DNA of 64,000 nucleotides from Planctomycetota bacterium (GTDB lineage: Bacteria; Planctomycetota; JAJSAM01): contig JAJSAM010000042.1 of the NCBI GenBank assembly GCA_024274785.1, positions 62,001 to 126,000 of the forward strand, given 5' to 3'. Below the pieces are notes generated by a model. The model saw nothing but the letters and a program-made list of their open reading frames with translations, did not search any database and had not been told where the DNA came from. Position 1 is the stretch's first letter. The number at the start of each line of letters is the position of its first letter. Positions 43,601 through 51,571 of the stretch are shown here, piece by piece. The translations under genes were made by a program, and so were the position numbers.

Positions 43601-45442
43601 CCGCTCGGTTTCACGCTCGATGCCGAGAAGGTCAAGCAGGCTCGGGACAAGCTGAACCCGCTGGTGCTGCAGTGCTTTTCGGTCATTCTGGAGCGCCAGA
43701 AGAAGGGGGATACCGGGGGCGGATCGCTTCCGGCACTCGGTCAGGGCGGGGGCGGGACCGCCGGAACCGCCCCGGCTCCGTCTCCGACGCCCGGCGCCGG
43801 CGGAGCGGGCGGCGGCGGCCGGGACATCCTGGCGAACGACACGTTTCAACTCGGCGACGGTTCGCTGTCGGTCGGGTTCGCCGGCTTCAAGGCCGTCCCG
43901 GAAGCCGTACAGCGGATGCAGCGGAGCGGCCAGGCATTTGTGCGTTTCATTGGCGCCCATGAGCAAAGCGGCACTGCTCTCACGGTCTATGCTTTCGACG
44001 CTTCGGTCCGGGATGTCGATGCCGCCATGCGGGTGATCTCGCAGGTGGCTGCCGCGAATGGGGCGAAGGTCGAGGAGAGAGGCCGGCAGCAGGGGAACGC
44101 CGGTGGCGTTCCGGGTTCGCTGGTGTCCGCCCGGCTGACCGCACCGGCCGGGGAGTTCGCGCTCGAGGTGGTCCTGGCACCCACACGACGCGGCGTCCGG
44201 GGCGTTGGCCTCATGTGCCCGGTGCAGGTCCTTGAGCAGAACCGGAGAGTCCGGTCCGCCGTCTTCGAGACGCTGCGAATCGTCGATGCCGGGGGAGCCG
44301 TGCCTGCTCCGGGCGGCGGTGAAACCCGGCCCGTTCCTCCGCCCGCCGGTGGAGACACGCCCCCTCCCGCCGATCCGGGCAGGCCTCGGCCCGAACCCGG
44401 TCCCGGGGACATCGGCCCGCCGGAAGCGGAAGATGTGCCCGCGGCCCCTGAGGGGCGCGGTGGCGGCGATGTCCCGCTCCCGGCCGACATGCGCCGGTTC
44501 AAGGAGGCCGGCTACAGCCTGACCTATCCGGATTCTTTCGTGCCAAACGCGGAGCGCCTGGCTCTGGTTCGCAACTCGGGAACCACGTGGGTACGGCAGG
44601 TTCTCGAGAGTCGCCGACTGATGGCGGAACTGATGGTGCTCGGTTTCGACCGGAACACCACCACCGCCGCGCAGGCGATGCGGCAGGTGCAGCAGTTCGC
44701 CCGGCTGAACGGGGTGCAGATCCAGACCGGCCAGACCCGGCAGGTTCCCTTCGGCAACGCGCAGGCCTCCCACGTCACCGGAATCCTCCGTTCCACGCAA
44801 CAGTCGATTCCCTTCGAGATGTTGCTGGTCCCCACGCCGTCGGGCGTGCGCGGCGTCTACCTGGGTTCGCTTCAGGGAGACCCGCGGCGGCTCGGGGGGG
44901 TTCGCGATCAGGTCTTTGGTGGGCTCTGGATCCGCGGGATCAGCGGGACGCCGCGGACGGGCGGTGGCGTGCCCGCCGGGGGGAACATTCCGTTCAGGGA
45001 TCCCGCCGGCACCATGCAATTCAGCTACCCGCGGTCGTTTCAGGCGAGTCCCCAGGCGCTTTCGAACCTTCGGCAGAACGGAGTCGACTCGATCCGGTTG
45101 ATCGCATTCGAGCGCGATACGGGGGCGTCCATCTTCGCTTTCGACTTTACGAGGGCAACGAACGTGGCGCAGGCGCTGCAGGAGTTCCAACGCGTCCAGA
45201 CCGGCGGCGGCGGGCAGTTCAAGTCGACCGGACAAAAGCAGATCCGGGTCGGCCAACAGAGCGGGACGCTCGTTTCCGGCACCCTGCTGTTGCAGGACGG
45301 AACCGCGCTGCGATGGGAGGGGATCTTCGTGCCGACGCGCACCGGGGTGCGGGCGGTGACGTTCTTCGCGGTGGAGCGGTACTGGCTCGGCGTGGAGCAG
45401 GCCCGGCGCGGGGTTTTCGACAGTTTCAGAGTGCTGAAGTAG
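40676..45442 (+). CDS. giant secreted trypsin-like protease with TPRs and repeated C-terminal domains
   Basis: The 1588-residue protein has a signal peptide (FVSGLVLLALLLVPGSLRAA). About residues 25-200 hold four helical repeats like TLDDVVGLHRAGFSDAEI and EQGLELIRAGLPSDLVRRL. A PsbP/DcrB-like domain covers about 205-370. A trypsin-fold domain covers about 385-620, with the catalytic triad His420 (VLTNQHVVE), Asp473 (YGTDIALLKI) and Ser553 (EKGNSGGPC). TPR-like repeats follow at about 630-1010, then a Gly/Pro linker. Three copies of a PsbP/DcrB-like domain come last (from about 1053, 1270 and 1440). The ATG at 40676 follows GGGGGAG; a start at 40616 adds no signal. It probably cleaves misfolded or signalling proteins in the periplasm (HtrA-like). 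It is unusually long, with a fusion I have not seen described. Confidence 0.82.
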   Translation: MHGRFVSGLVLLALLLVPGSLRAAGLTLDDVVGLHRAGFSDAEIGKEIERSGVSFKVGDAEARKLREAGLGAEFIRKLKIVGAPRLTLAEVLRRHQAGESAAGIIARIGEVETPPEMSPTQAIELVRAKVPATVVRALRGGALSHREILSFAKTGEIGVLLTTLGAGYTPTAQQGLELIRAGLPSDLVRRLRAGELAPRGVAGIYEHPAHRFRVEYPPSWKRMISASKEEFTLEYLFTPETATEDPRKVLTAFSVTPIPAGADTPFGVLPLMEVCRRLQPVIRAEEPGLELRPGTEIVSGQLDGLPAAFFELEGTIEEKGNTPLRMNVGVTRKDGWLYLVAGYAPVDRFDGVRNSLDRCADTLRIGPPPVKAPTALLTGQGWVEKYKEAVVQVVVDWGNVTSIGTGWIVREDGYVLTNQHVVEYQGKIAKEVTLVWDTSLARRSVKATVVDTYKGGAKMGGGALRNMDLYGTDIALLKIDTPGNWLAMPVAPTSSIRLSDPVITMGFPQSFKFGGSERLSMFVTRGVVTRMNKDKLGKLVGMFIDAKIEKGNSGGPCIDLARGAAIGLNTWGYGLGAGEAPPEVLAELNALAGYNGVVPIDRCMELWPEVFDLKAGADQDWTAADHFALAVEYSGQEAFGAAARQLAKVVAMDPTHADAYVLYAAIAARQGDLEAFLERSDNALRINPTHYQALVLRAQVHGVRGEYALASKFVDRAIAARPDSPSPYLARGELMMAVKRYDDALRDADLAAKASHGLLPDPQLLAGEVNYAMGKLEEGRARFRKALEIVPGYYEAMMGEGRYFELKKMWEAALLEYGRVQDRMPHSPGPAEASGRCLLEMNQPEKAFRSYESAARSYRDQGGQPPEAVFQALADIAFDIAGDNKLALTVLTDYANTYLESAAAHLRLAKLQTALGKNPGIAYGHAVLAGMVAEGDPDVLRAANSIRPARLQIEDVLAMAKQDYGSVAVVVSMFAPLGFTLDAEKVKQARDKLNPLVLQCFSVILERQKKGDTGGGSLPALGQGGGGTAGTAPAPSPTPGAGGAGGGGRDILANDTFQLGDGSLSVGFAGFKAVPEAVQRMQRSGQAFVRFIGAHEQSGTALTVYAFDASVRDVDAAMRVISQVAAANGAKVEERGRQQGNAGGVPGSLVSARLTAPAGEFALEVVLAPTRRGVRGVGLMCPVQVLEQNRRVRSAVFETLRIVDAGGAVPAPGGGETRPVPPPAGGDTPPPADPGRPRPEPGPGDIGPPEAEDVPAAPEGRGGGDVPLPADMRRFKEAGYSLTYPDSFVPNAERLALVRNSGTTWVRQVLESRRLMAELMVLGFDRNTTTAAQAMRQVQQFARLNGVQIQTGQTRQVPFGNAQASHVTGILRSTQQSIPFEMLLVPTPSGVRGVYLGSLQGDPRRLGGVRDQVFGGLWIRGISGTPRTGGGVPAGGNIPFRDPAGTMQFSYPRSFQASPQALSNLRQNGVDSIRLIAFERDTGASIFAFDFTRATNVAQALQEFQRVQTGGGGQFKSTGQKQIRVGQQSGTLVSGTLLLQDGTALRWEGIFVPTRTGVRAVTFFAVERYWLGVEQARRGVFDSFRVLK

Positions 45443-45451
45443 GATGCCCGG

Positions 45452-45457
45452 ATGTGA
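45452..45457 (+). promoter_or_regulatory. broken start codon: ATG followed by TGA
   Basis: ATG (45452-45454) is directly followed by TGA. The same frame then reads RLLPALLVSALLVAGATAQD, a perfect signal peptide core. If one A of the GTGAAGG at 45454-45460 is an insertion, GTG AGG CTC would give an intact start. A TAGGA site precedes it at good spacing. Confidence 0.45.
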
Positions 45458-45478
45458 AGGCTCCTCCCTGCTCTTCTC

Positions 45479-45769
45479 GTGTCGGCACTGCTGGTGGCCG
45501 GTGCGACCGCACAGGATGATCTGGTGGCGCCGCTCGCGGTGCTGAAGAAGGGCCAGGTCATCGATCGGGATCCGCTGACGAAGCTCACCACCACCGTGAC
45601 CGCGATCGGCCAGGTCGGAGCGCGCCGGACGGTCGTCATCACGGAGGAGAACGAGATCGAGCGGATGGAGTACCACTACGACGCGCGCAGCGGCGGGCTG
45701 GTGCGGCTGCGGGCGATCAACCGGCTGCACCACCAGGACACCCTCGTCCGGCTGGTGAGCACCAGGTAG
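45479..45769 (+). CDS. small secreted protein with damaged start
   Basis: The GTG at 45479 begins 96 residues, but the frame upstream reads RLLPALLV, so the full signal peptide would be about 22 residues (RLLPALLVSALLVAGATA). The mature part, about 80 residues, holds VITEENEIERMEYHYDARSG and RLRAINRLHHQDTLVRLVST, likely a small beta-rich domain. The gene follows the giant protease by a few bases. Either an in-frame stop follows the ATG at 45452 or a one-base frameshift blocks the usual start. No family is recognised. It ends 3 bases before the convergent UDG gene. Confidence 0.5.
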   Translation: MSALLVAGATAQDDLVAPLAVLKKGQVIDRDPLTKLTTTVTAIGQVGARRTVVITEENEIERMEYHYDARSGGLVRLRAINRLHHQDTLVRLVSTR

Positions 45770-45772
45770 CGA

Positions 45773-46483
45773 TTATTCCAGCGGCGGCGGGTAGTCGCCC
45801 GTCGCTTCACGCAACAACCGGTGCACCGTTTTCAGATCCTCCCAGACGTCGCGTTTTGCCGCGGGATTACGCAGCAGGTACGCCGGGTGGAGGGACGGGA
45901 GGAGGACCGCCTCGCCGTCGTGGTACGGGAACGGGCGCTGCATGCCCCGGAGCGAGAGGACGCCCTGGGAAGTTTGGAGCAGGAGTTGGGTGGAGACCCG
46001 GCCGAGAGTCAGGATCACCTTCGGACGGATTGCGGCGATCTGCATCATCAGGTAGCGGCGGCACTCCGCCAGTTCGTCCGCGGCCGGGTCCCGGTTCTGC
46101 GGGGGCCGGCACTTCAGGGCGTTGCCGATGAAGATCTCCTCGCGTTCGACATGGATCGCCTTCAGCATTTTCGTCAGGAGATCACCGGCCTTGCCGACGA
46201 AGGGGCGGCCCTGGCGGTCCTCCTCCGCGCCGGGCGCTTCGCCGACGATGAGCAGGGGGCTCTCCGGGTTACCCTCGCCGGGCACCGCGTTGCACCTCGT
46301 CCTGGAGAGACGGCAGCGGGCGCAGACCATCACCGCCGCCCCGATCCGGGAGAGCGTGTCGCTCGCCTTCGGTCGCCTCGGCTCCCCCCGGGGAGTGAGG
46401 AAGTGGGCGCCGGTCGGGAGGTCCCGCTCGGCAGCGAGGGTGTCCTTCAAGTCTGACACCAGTCGGGACAGTTCCTCTCTCAT
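45773..46483 (-). CDS. uracil-DNA glycosylase family 4 (Fe-S cluster)
   Basis: The 236-residue product matches family 4 uracil-DNA glycosylases, which remove uracil from DNA at the start of base-excision repair. The N-terminal cysteine site CARCRLSRTRCNAVPGEGNP leads to the uracil-pocket motif GEAPGAEEDRQGRPFVGKAG. Further down are NALKCRPPQNRDP (third Cys of the Fe-S cluster) and LPSLHPAYLLRNP (catalytic His motif). The reading frame is open much further upstream, but the ATG at 46483 is supported by its four-base overlap with the nrnA stop (ATGA). It is the last gene of the mtaB-nrnA operon. Confidence 0.9.
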   Translation of the reverse strand: MREELSRLVSDLKDTLAAERDLPTGAHFLTPRGEPRRPKASDTLSRIGAAVMVCARCRLSRTRCNAVPGEGNPESPLLIVGEAPGAEEDRQGRPFVGKAGDLLTKMLKAIHVEREEIFIGNALKCRPPQNRDPAADELAECRRYLMMQIAAIRPKVILTLGRVSTQLLLQTSQGVLSLRGMQRPFPYHDGEAVLLPSLHPAYLLRNPAAKRDVWEDLKTVHRLLREATGDYPPPLE

Positions 46484-47457
46484 GCCTTTGCTTTCGCCAG
46501 TTCCATGCGGAGTGCGGGCAGGATCATTCCGGCGGCCTTGTCGATCGATGCGGGGATCGTGGCACCGGAGGCCCGTGGGTGGCCACCGCCGCCGAACCGC
46601 GCCGCGAACTCGTTCACCGGAAACCAATGTCGCGAGCGGATGCTGAGCTTGGCGCCCTGCCCGTCGGGCGTCTCGCGGAGCAACAGGCCGACCTCGACTC
46701 CGGCCACCGACATGGGCAGGTCCACGAGGTCTCCGACATCGAGGGGGTCCGCTCCGGAGCGCCTCACCATCTCCGGGGTGATCGTCACGTGGGCGATCAG
46801 GCCGTTCGCTTCGATCCTCATCGCCTCGAGCGCCAGGCCGGAGAGGCGCAGAAAGGCGGCCGGGCGCGCGCGGTAGATGGGATCGGTGGCCATCACCGGG
46901 TCCGCGCCGGCTTCGAGCAACCGGGCGGCCATCCGATGTGCGGCCGGGGTGGTATTCGAATAGGAGAATCGACCGGTGTCCGTCACCAGCGCCACCAGGA
47001 GCGGCAGCGCGGTCTCCGGGCCGAGTGTGACCTCCATCGCCTCGAGCAGGCGGAACACCATTTCGCCGGTCGCTGGAGCGTCCTCCACCCAGTTTTCGTC
47101 CGCGAAGCACTCGTTCTTCAGGTGATGGTCGATGTTCAGGAATCGCCCGGCCTTCCGGCAGGTGTCGCCGATCGGTCCGAGTCGCGCGAACGTCGCCGCA
47201 TCGAGGGAAACCGCGAGGTCGAACTCACCGCGCGGACCCGCCGGGGTGAGATCGACCTCGTCGTCACGATAGAGGAACCGGAGGTTCGCCTGCACCTCGC
47301 CGCCGGCGGCGAAGACGGCCTGGACGCCGCGGGAACGCAGGACCCGGACGAGCGCCAGGGCCGAACCGAGTCCGTCTCCGTCGGGCGGGACGTGGCTGGT
47401 CAGGACCACGCTGCGGGCGGTGGCGAATGCCTCGACGATCTTCCCCGGAATGTTCAC
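46480..47457 (-). CDS. nrnA: DHH family phosphoesterase, NrnA-like nanoRNase/pAp phosphatase
   Basis: The 325-residue product has the DHH family motifs: SHVPPDGDGLGSALAL (metal Asp pair), AVSLDAAT, NIDHHLKN, VTDTGRFSYSNT, and in the DHHA1 domain FAARFGGGGHPRASGA. NrnA degrades 2-5 nucleotide RNAs and dephosphorylates pAp. All motifs look intact and the length is normal. Start and stop overlap the neighbours by four bases each (ATGA), so mtaB, nrnA and the glycosylase gene form one translationally coupled unit. Confidence 0.92.
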   Translation of the reverse strand: MNIPGKIVEAFATARSVVLTSHVPPDGDGLGSALALVRVLRSRGVQAVFAAGGEVQANLRFLYRDDEVDLTPAGPRGEFDLAVSLDAATFARLGPIGDTCRKAGRFLNIDHHLKNECFADENWVEDAPATGEMVFRLLEAMEVTLGPETALPLLVALVTDTGRFSYSNTTPAAHRMAARLLEAGADPVMATDPIYRARPAAFLRLSGLALEAMRIEANGLIAHVTITPEMVRRSGADPLDVGDLVDLPMSVAGVEVGLLLRETPDGQGAKLSIRSRHWFPVNEFAARFGGGGHPRASGATIPASIDKAAGMILPALRMELAKAKA

Positions 47458-48758
47458 TCGTCCATGACCTCCGCGCTGACGCCGCCGCTGGTGAGACCGG
47501 TGATTCGCACGGGTACGATACAGTTCATGTGGTGGTCATCCCCGTCGATTTCGACCCGCAGGTAGCGGCCGGTGAATCCTGTCAGGCGTCCTTCGACCCG
47601 GCGGCTCTCGATCAGCGCCGCGGCCCTCGTGCCGATCCGGCTCTCGGCATAGGACCGCGCCAGTTCGTTGCCGAGGGCCTCGGCCCGGGCGGCTCGTTCC
47701 CGGATCTCGCGGCTCCTGACCTGCCCGGGCATGGTCGCGGCCGGAGTTCCGGCGCGTTTCGAGTAGGGGAAGACGTGGGTCTTCATGAAGGCGGCTTCCC
47801 GCATCATCGCCAGTGTCTCGCCAAAATCGTCGTCGGTCTCGCCGGGAAAACCGACGATGACGTCGGTGGTGAGCGCGATGTCCGGGATCGCATCGCGGAC
47901 CATCGCCACGGACTTCAGGAATCCGCGGGGATGGTAGCGGCGTCTCATGCGCGCCAGCACGTTCGCGCTCCCGGCCTGCAAGGGCAGGTGGAAGTGGGGT
48001 GCGAGCCTTGGATTCTCCGCGTACAGGCGGACCATCGCCGGCGTCACCTCGTTGGCCTCGATCGATGAGAGGCGAATCCGCTCGATTCCGGTCTCGTCGA
48101 GGATCAGCGCGACCAGCCCGGTCAGGGCGGCCCGCGGCTCGCTCTTTTCGAGGTCCCGTCCCCATGCGCCGAGGTGGACCCCGGTGAGCACCACCTCGCG
48201 CCGTCCGACCCGGGCCATCCGACGCACTTCCGCGACCACCGTGTCCGCCCGCTTGCTCGTCACCGCCGGGCGCACCGCGGGAATGATGCAGTAGGTGCAG
48301 CGCAGGTGGCAGCCGTCCTGGACTTTCAGGAACGCCCGGGTGTGATGGGCCAGGTCGCTGACGGTCTCTTCGATGAAGGGCCGGTCGCTCGGCTCTCCGA
48401 GGAGCCCGAGCAGTTCGGTCTTGTCGTCGTTGCCGACCACCGCCACGACGTTCGGCAGATCGGCGGCGGCTTCCGGATCGCTCACCGCGTAGCACCCGGT
48501 GACGAAGATCCGGGCGTCGGGATTCTCCCGGGCCAGCCTCCGCACCGCCTTCCGCGCCAGTGCGCCTCCATGCTCGGTGACGGTGCAGGTGTTGACCACG
48601 ATCAGGTCGGCGTCCTTCTCGACCTCGCGAAAGCCGTTCCTGAGCGCTAGCTCCCTCAGAACCTGCGTGTCGTACTGGTTCACCTTGCACCCGAAGGTGA
48701 CAAAGCGCGCCCGCCGTCCGTTCGCGTGCTCCCGGGGCTGTCTGGCAGTATCCGTCAT
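47454..48758 (-). CDS. mtaB: tRNA t6A37 methylthiotransferase
   Basis: The 434-residue product belongs to the MiaB/MtaB group of radical SAM enzymes. They add a methylthio group to t6A at position 37 of tRNA. Its N-terminal UPF0004 domain has the three cluster Cys (FVTFGCKVNQYD, NTCTVTEHG, VTGCYA). The radical SAM domain has CHLRCTYC (CxxxCxxC), GVHLGAWGRD and HFHLPLQAGS. A TRAM-like domain ends the protein (residues about 380-434). The distinctive FGCKVNQYD form fits MtaB better than MiaB. The ATG at 48758 is chosen since the longer frame has no similarity. It is divergent from the glycosyltransferase gene. Confidence 0.92.
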   Translation of the reverse strand: MTDTARQPREHANGRRARFVTFGCKVNQYDTQVLRELALRNGFREVEKDADLIVVNTCTVTEHGGALARKAVRRLARENPDARIFVTGCYAVSDPEAAADLPNVVAVVGNDDKTELLGLLGEPSDRPFIEETVSDLAHHTRAFLKVQDGCHLRCTYCIIPAVRPAVTSKRADTVVAEVRRMARVGRREVVLTGVHLGAWGRDLEKSEPRAALTGLVALILDETGIERIRLSSIEANEVTPAMVRLYAENPRLAPHFHLPLQAGSANVLARMRRRYHPRGFLKSVAMVRDAIPDIALTTDVIVGFPGETDDDFGETLAMMREAAFMKTHVFPYSKRAGTPAATMPGQVRSREIRERAARAEALGNELARSYAESRIGTRAAALIESRRVEGRLTGFTGRYLRVEIDGDDHHMNCIVPVRITGLTSGGVSAEVMDE

Positions 48759-48963
48759 GAGCAGGGCGAAAAGACCAGAGCGACCCGAACCGGCAAAGCA
48801 AAAAGGTGTGAGGGGCATCAGGCCGGCGCAGGTCGAGGGGGCTTGAAGACCCACCTCGGAGGGCGGTGCCCCGTCGCCGCAGCGCTGGTCTGGATCGTCG
48901 CCGCCATCGAACCGGCCGGGCAAAAAGGTGTTTCAGGCCGTGCATGGTCGCTAGGCTCTCGGG
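48759..48963. other. intergenic region with a 12-base direct repeat
   Basis: GCAAAAAGGTGT occurs at 48798-48809 and again at 48920-48931, with CAGGCC shortly after both copies. The region lies between divergent mtaB and the GT2 gene. The copies could be operator sites or remnants of an older duplication. Confidence 0.35.
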
Positions 48964-49719
48964 GTGACGCCCGGAACGCCCGACTATTCCCTGGTGGTCG
49001 CCTGCCTGGACGAGCAGGAGGCGCTCCCGCATCTGTTCGTGCAGGTGGATCGGCTCTTCGCCCTCTCCCGCGAGAGGGGGCTTCGCCCGGAACTCGTGCT
49101 CGTCGATGACGGCTCCACGGACGGCACCGCGGACCTCCTCTCGAAGCGGGCGATGAGCGACTCGCGAACCCGCGTCGAAACGCACTCGCGAAACCGTGGC
49201 TTCGGTGCCGCGCTGCGCACCGGTATCGACGCCTCGACCGCTCCGATCGTCATCTCCTACGACGCCGACGCGACCTATCCGGTCGAGGACGTGCTGCGAC
49301 TGATTGATGCTCTCGAGGGGCACGATGTCGCCGGCGCGACTCCCTTCGCGGCGGACGGCGGGGCCGGGGACGCTGCCCCGTTCCGGCGATTCCTCTCCCG
49401 CTTCGTCGTTTTCATCTACCGGGTCGCCGTGGGGTGGCGCTCCCGGGACATCACCGTTTTCACGTGCGCCTTCCGGGCCTATCGCCGTGACGTCCTTGCC
49501 ACCGCCCGGCACCGGTCCGACGACTTCCTGGCGGCGGCGGAGATCCTCTGCCTGCTGCTTCTTTCCGGGGCGAAAGTGGTCGAGGTGCCGTCGATCCTGA
49601 CCGCGCGGAGACACGGTGTCTCCAAGATGAAAGTCATGCGAACCGGACTTCGTCACCTGCTGCTCGCCGTCAGGGTGAGGTTGCGCCTTGGCCGGTTCAG
49701 ATTGGAAGGTTCCGCCTGA
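48964..49719 (+). CDS. GT2 family glycosyltransferase (DPM1-like)
   Basis: The 251-residue enzyme has the GT-A fold: YSLVVACLDEQEALPHLF at the start, LVLVDDGSTDGTADLL (nucleotide-sugar Asp), SRNRGFGAALRTGI, and YDADATYPVEDV, the metal-binding DxD. It resembles dolichyl-/polyprenyl-phosphate mannosyltransferases without a clear membrane anchor; the C-terminal part (LILLLSGAKVVEVPSI then Arg-rich) is basic. It probably loads a sugar on a lipid carrier for the membrane enzyme downstream. The GTG start sits after CGGG. The stop shares one base with the start of the asparagine synthetase gene (TGATG). Confidence 0.88.
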   Translation: MTPGTPDYSLVVACLDEQEALPHLFVQVDRLFALSRERGLRPELVLVDDGSTDGTADLLSKRAMSDSRTRVETHSRNRGFGAALRTGIDASTAPIVISYDADATYPVEDVLRLIDALEGHDVAGATPFAADGGAGDAAPFRRFLSRFVVFIYRVAVGWRSRDITVFTCAFRAYRRDVLATARHRSDDFLAAAEILCLLLLSGAKVVEVPSILTARRHGVSKMKVMRTGLRHLLLAVRVRLRLGRFRLEGSA

Positions 49720-51557
49720 TGTGCGGCATCGCGGGCATCTACCGGTACGGCGAGGGCGTGGCCCCGGGGGAGGGGGAAGTCATCCCGGCGCTGCTGGCCA
49801 TGGCCCACCGCGGTCCCGACGCCACCGGCGCCGGCCGCTTTGGCCGCGCCGTGCTCGGAAACTGCCGCCTGGCCATCATCGATCTCGAAGGCGGTGTGCA
49901 GCCCATGTCGGCGCCGGGCGGCGGCGCGCTCACCTTCAACGGTGAGATCCACGACTACCGCGAACACCGCGAGCGGCTTTCCGCGGCCGGAGTGGTGTTT
50001 CGCACCGCTTCCGACACCGAGGTGCTCCTCGCCCTGCTCGATCGCGAGGGCATCGACGCGTTGGCCCGGGTGCACGGCATCTTCGCTTTCGCCCACATCG
50101 CCGCCCACTCCGGCGCGCTCACCCTGGCCCGGGACCCCTTCGGCGCGAAGCCGTTGCTCTATGCGGTGGATCCGGCCCGCGGAGAGATCCGGTTTGCATC
50201 CGAACTGGCGGGCCTTCTGGCGCTTTGCGGTGATGCGCCGCGAATCGACCGGTGCGCCCTTGCGGAACGGGTTGCGTTCCAGTTTCCGCAGGGAGACCGC
50301 ACCCTGATCGAGGGAGTGCGCATGATTCCGCCGGGTCACGCGCTCACGGTGGGGGCCGACGGCGTCGTCTCGATCCGGCCCTACCTGGAAGTCTCGTTTG
50401 CGCCGGAGGAGGGCCGGTCCGCGGAGGAGTGGGCGGAGGAACTTCAGGACGAACTCCGCCGCGCCGTCCGGGAGGCGCTTCGCGCCGACGTGCCGGTCGG
50501 CCTCACCCTCTCCGGGGGGATCGACTCCACGCTGGTCGCCGCGCTCGCCGCGGAGGAGGCGGGGCCGGGGCTGCCCGCCTTCACCGGGTACTTTCTGGAA
50601 GGGCCGGCCTACGACGAGCGGCAGTATGCCCGGGTGGCGGCAAGAGAGATCGGCCTCGACCTGATCGAGGTGCCGATCACGCCGGACGACCTCCTGCGCA
50701 ACATCCGCCGCCTGGCCGTCGCGCTCGAGGGGCCGATGGCCGGTCCGGGCTCCCTTCCGCAACTCGTCACGGACGCGCGGGCCGGGGAGCAGGTCACGGT
50801 CATTCTCACCGGGCATGGCGCGGACGAGACTTTCGGCGGCTACGCGCGGCACCGGCTGGCCTGGCTGGCGGACCGGGATGCACTGGATCCCGATGCCCTG
50901 CCCGACGGCCTGAAAGCGTATCGCCCCCTGGCACTGCATCTGCTGGCCGACGATGGCGCTCGTGGGTCGGAGGATCGCTTCTTCCGGCTCGTCCACCGTG
51001 GCGTCGACCTCGACCCGATCGTTGGCCCGGAGCTTGCGGATGCGCTCGGCCGTTTTGATGCTCGCGCCGCGTTCGCGAGGGCGTTCGCGGGCGTCTCCCG
51101 GGATCCGTTCCACCGCATGGTCTCCTACGAGCGCCGCCATCTGCTGCCGGCTCTGCTCCACGTGGAGGACCGGGTGGGAATGGCCCATTCGATCGAGTCC
51201 CGGGTGCCGCTGCTCTCACCGCGGATCGTCTCGCTGGCGGCGCGGATCCCTCCGGAGATCGCATTCGGCGGTGAACTGAAGCGTATCCTGAAGCGGGCCG
51301 CGCGGGGGGTAGCGCCCGACGCGCTGATCGACCGCCGGGACAAGATGGGCTTCCCGGTACCGCTCGGGCTCTGGGCGGCGGGTCCGCTCCGTGACCGGCT
51401 GCTGACGCTCCTCAGGGATGGTCCGCTGGTTTCCGCTCGCATTCTGGATGAAGGCGCGCCGCAGCGACTCCTCGATGGGGCGGGCGGGCATGGTCGGCAC
51501 CTCTGGTTCTTCCTCGTCCTGTCCGAATGGATGGCGGCGACCGGAGTTCGGCTCTGA
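49719..51557 (+). CDS. asnB: asparagine synthetase (glutamine-hydrolysing), AsnB family
   Basis: The 612-residue protein starts MCGIAGIY with Cys2 as the glutaminase nucleophile. The glutaminase domain is at residues 1-215 (AMAHRGPDATGAG, NCRLAIIDL, FNGEIHDYRE, DTEVLLALLD). The synthetase domain has the PP-loop LTLSGGIDSTLVAAL at about residue 265. The C-terminal ESRVPLLSPRIVSLAARIP matches the family. The enzyme makes asparagine from aspartate, glutamine and ATP, or amidates a sugar in polymer synthesis. It is adjacent to a GT2 enzyme and a TMTC-like protein. Comparable AsnB-like amidotransferases are found in exosortase/EPS gene clusters, and a PEP-CTERM gene lies nearby. The precise substrate is unresolved. 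Confidence 0.9.
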   Translation: MCGIAGIYRYGEGVAPGEGEVIPALLAMAHRGPDATGAGRFGRAVLGNCRLAIIDLEGGVQPMSAPGGGALTFNGEIHDYREHRERLSAAGVVFRTASDTEVLLALLDREGIDALARVHGIFAFAHIAAHSGALTLARDPFGAKPLLYAVDPARGEIRFASELAGLLALCGDAPRIDRCALAERVAFQFPQGDRTLIEGVRMIPPGHALTVGADGVVSIRPYLEVSFAPEEGRSAEEWAEELQDELRRAVREALRADVPVGLTLSGGIDSTLVAALAAEEAGPGLPAFTGYFLEGPAYDERQYARVAAREIGLDLIEVPITPDDLLRNIRRLAVALEGPMAGPGSLPQLVTDARAGEQVTVILTGHGADETFGGYARHRLAWLADRDALDPDALPDGLKAYRPLALHLLADDGARGSEDRFFRLVHRGVDLDPIVGPELADALGRFDARAAFARAFAGVSRDPFHRMVSYERRHLLPALLHVEDRVGMAHSIESRVPLLSPRIVSLAARIPPEIAFGGELKRILKRAARGVAPDALIDRRDKMGFPVPLGLWAAGPLRDRLLTLLRDGPLVSARILDEGAPQRLLDGAGGHGRHLWFFLVLSEWMAATGVRL

Positions 51558-51571
51558 CTGAGGGATCTTCG

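Noticed and set aside
40520-45733. 1737-residue minus-strand ORF opposite the giant protease gene
   Set aside because: It is a shadow of the plus-strand gene: Pro/Arg/His-rich, no domains, no start signal, and its codon positions mirror the real gene.
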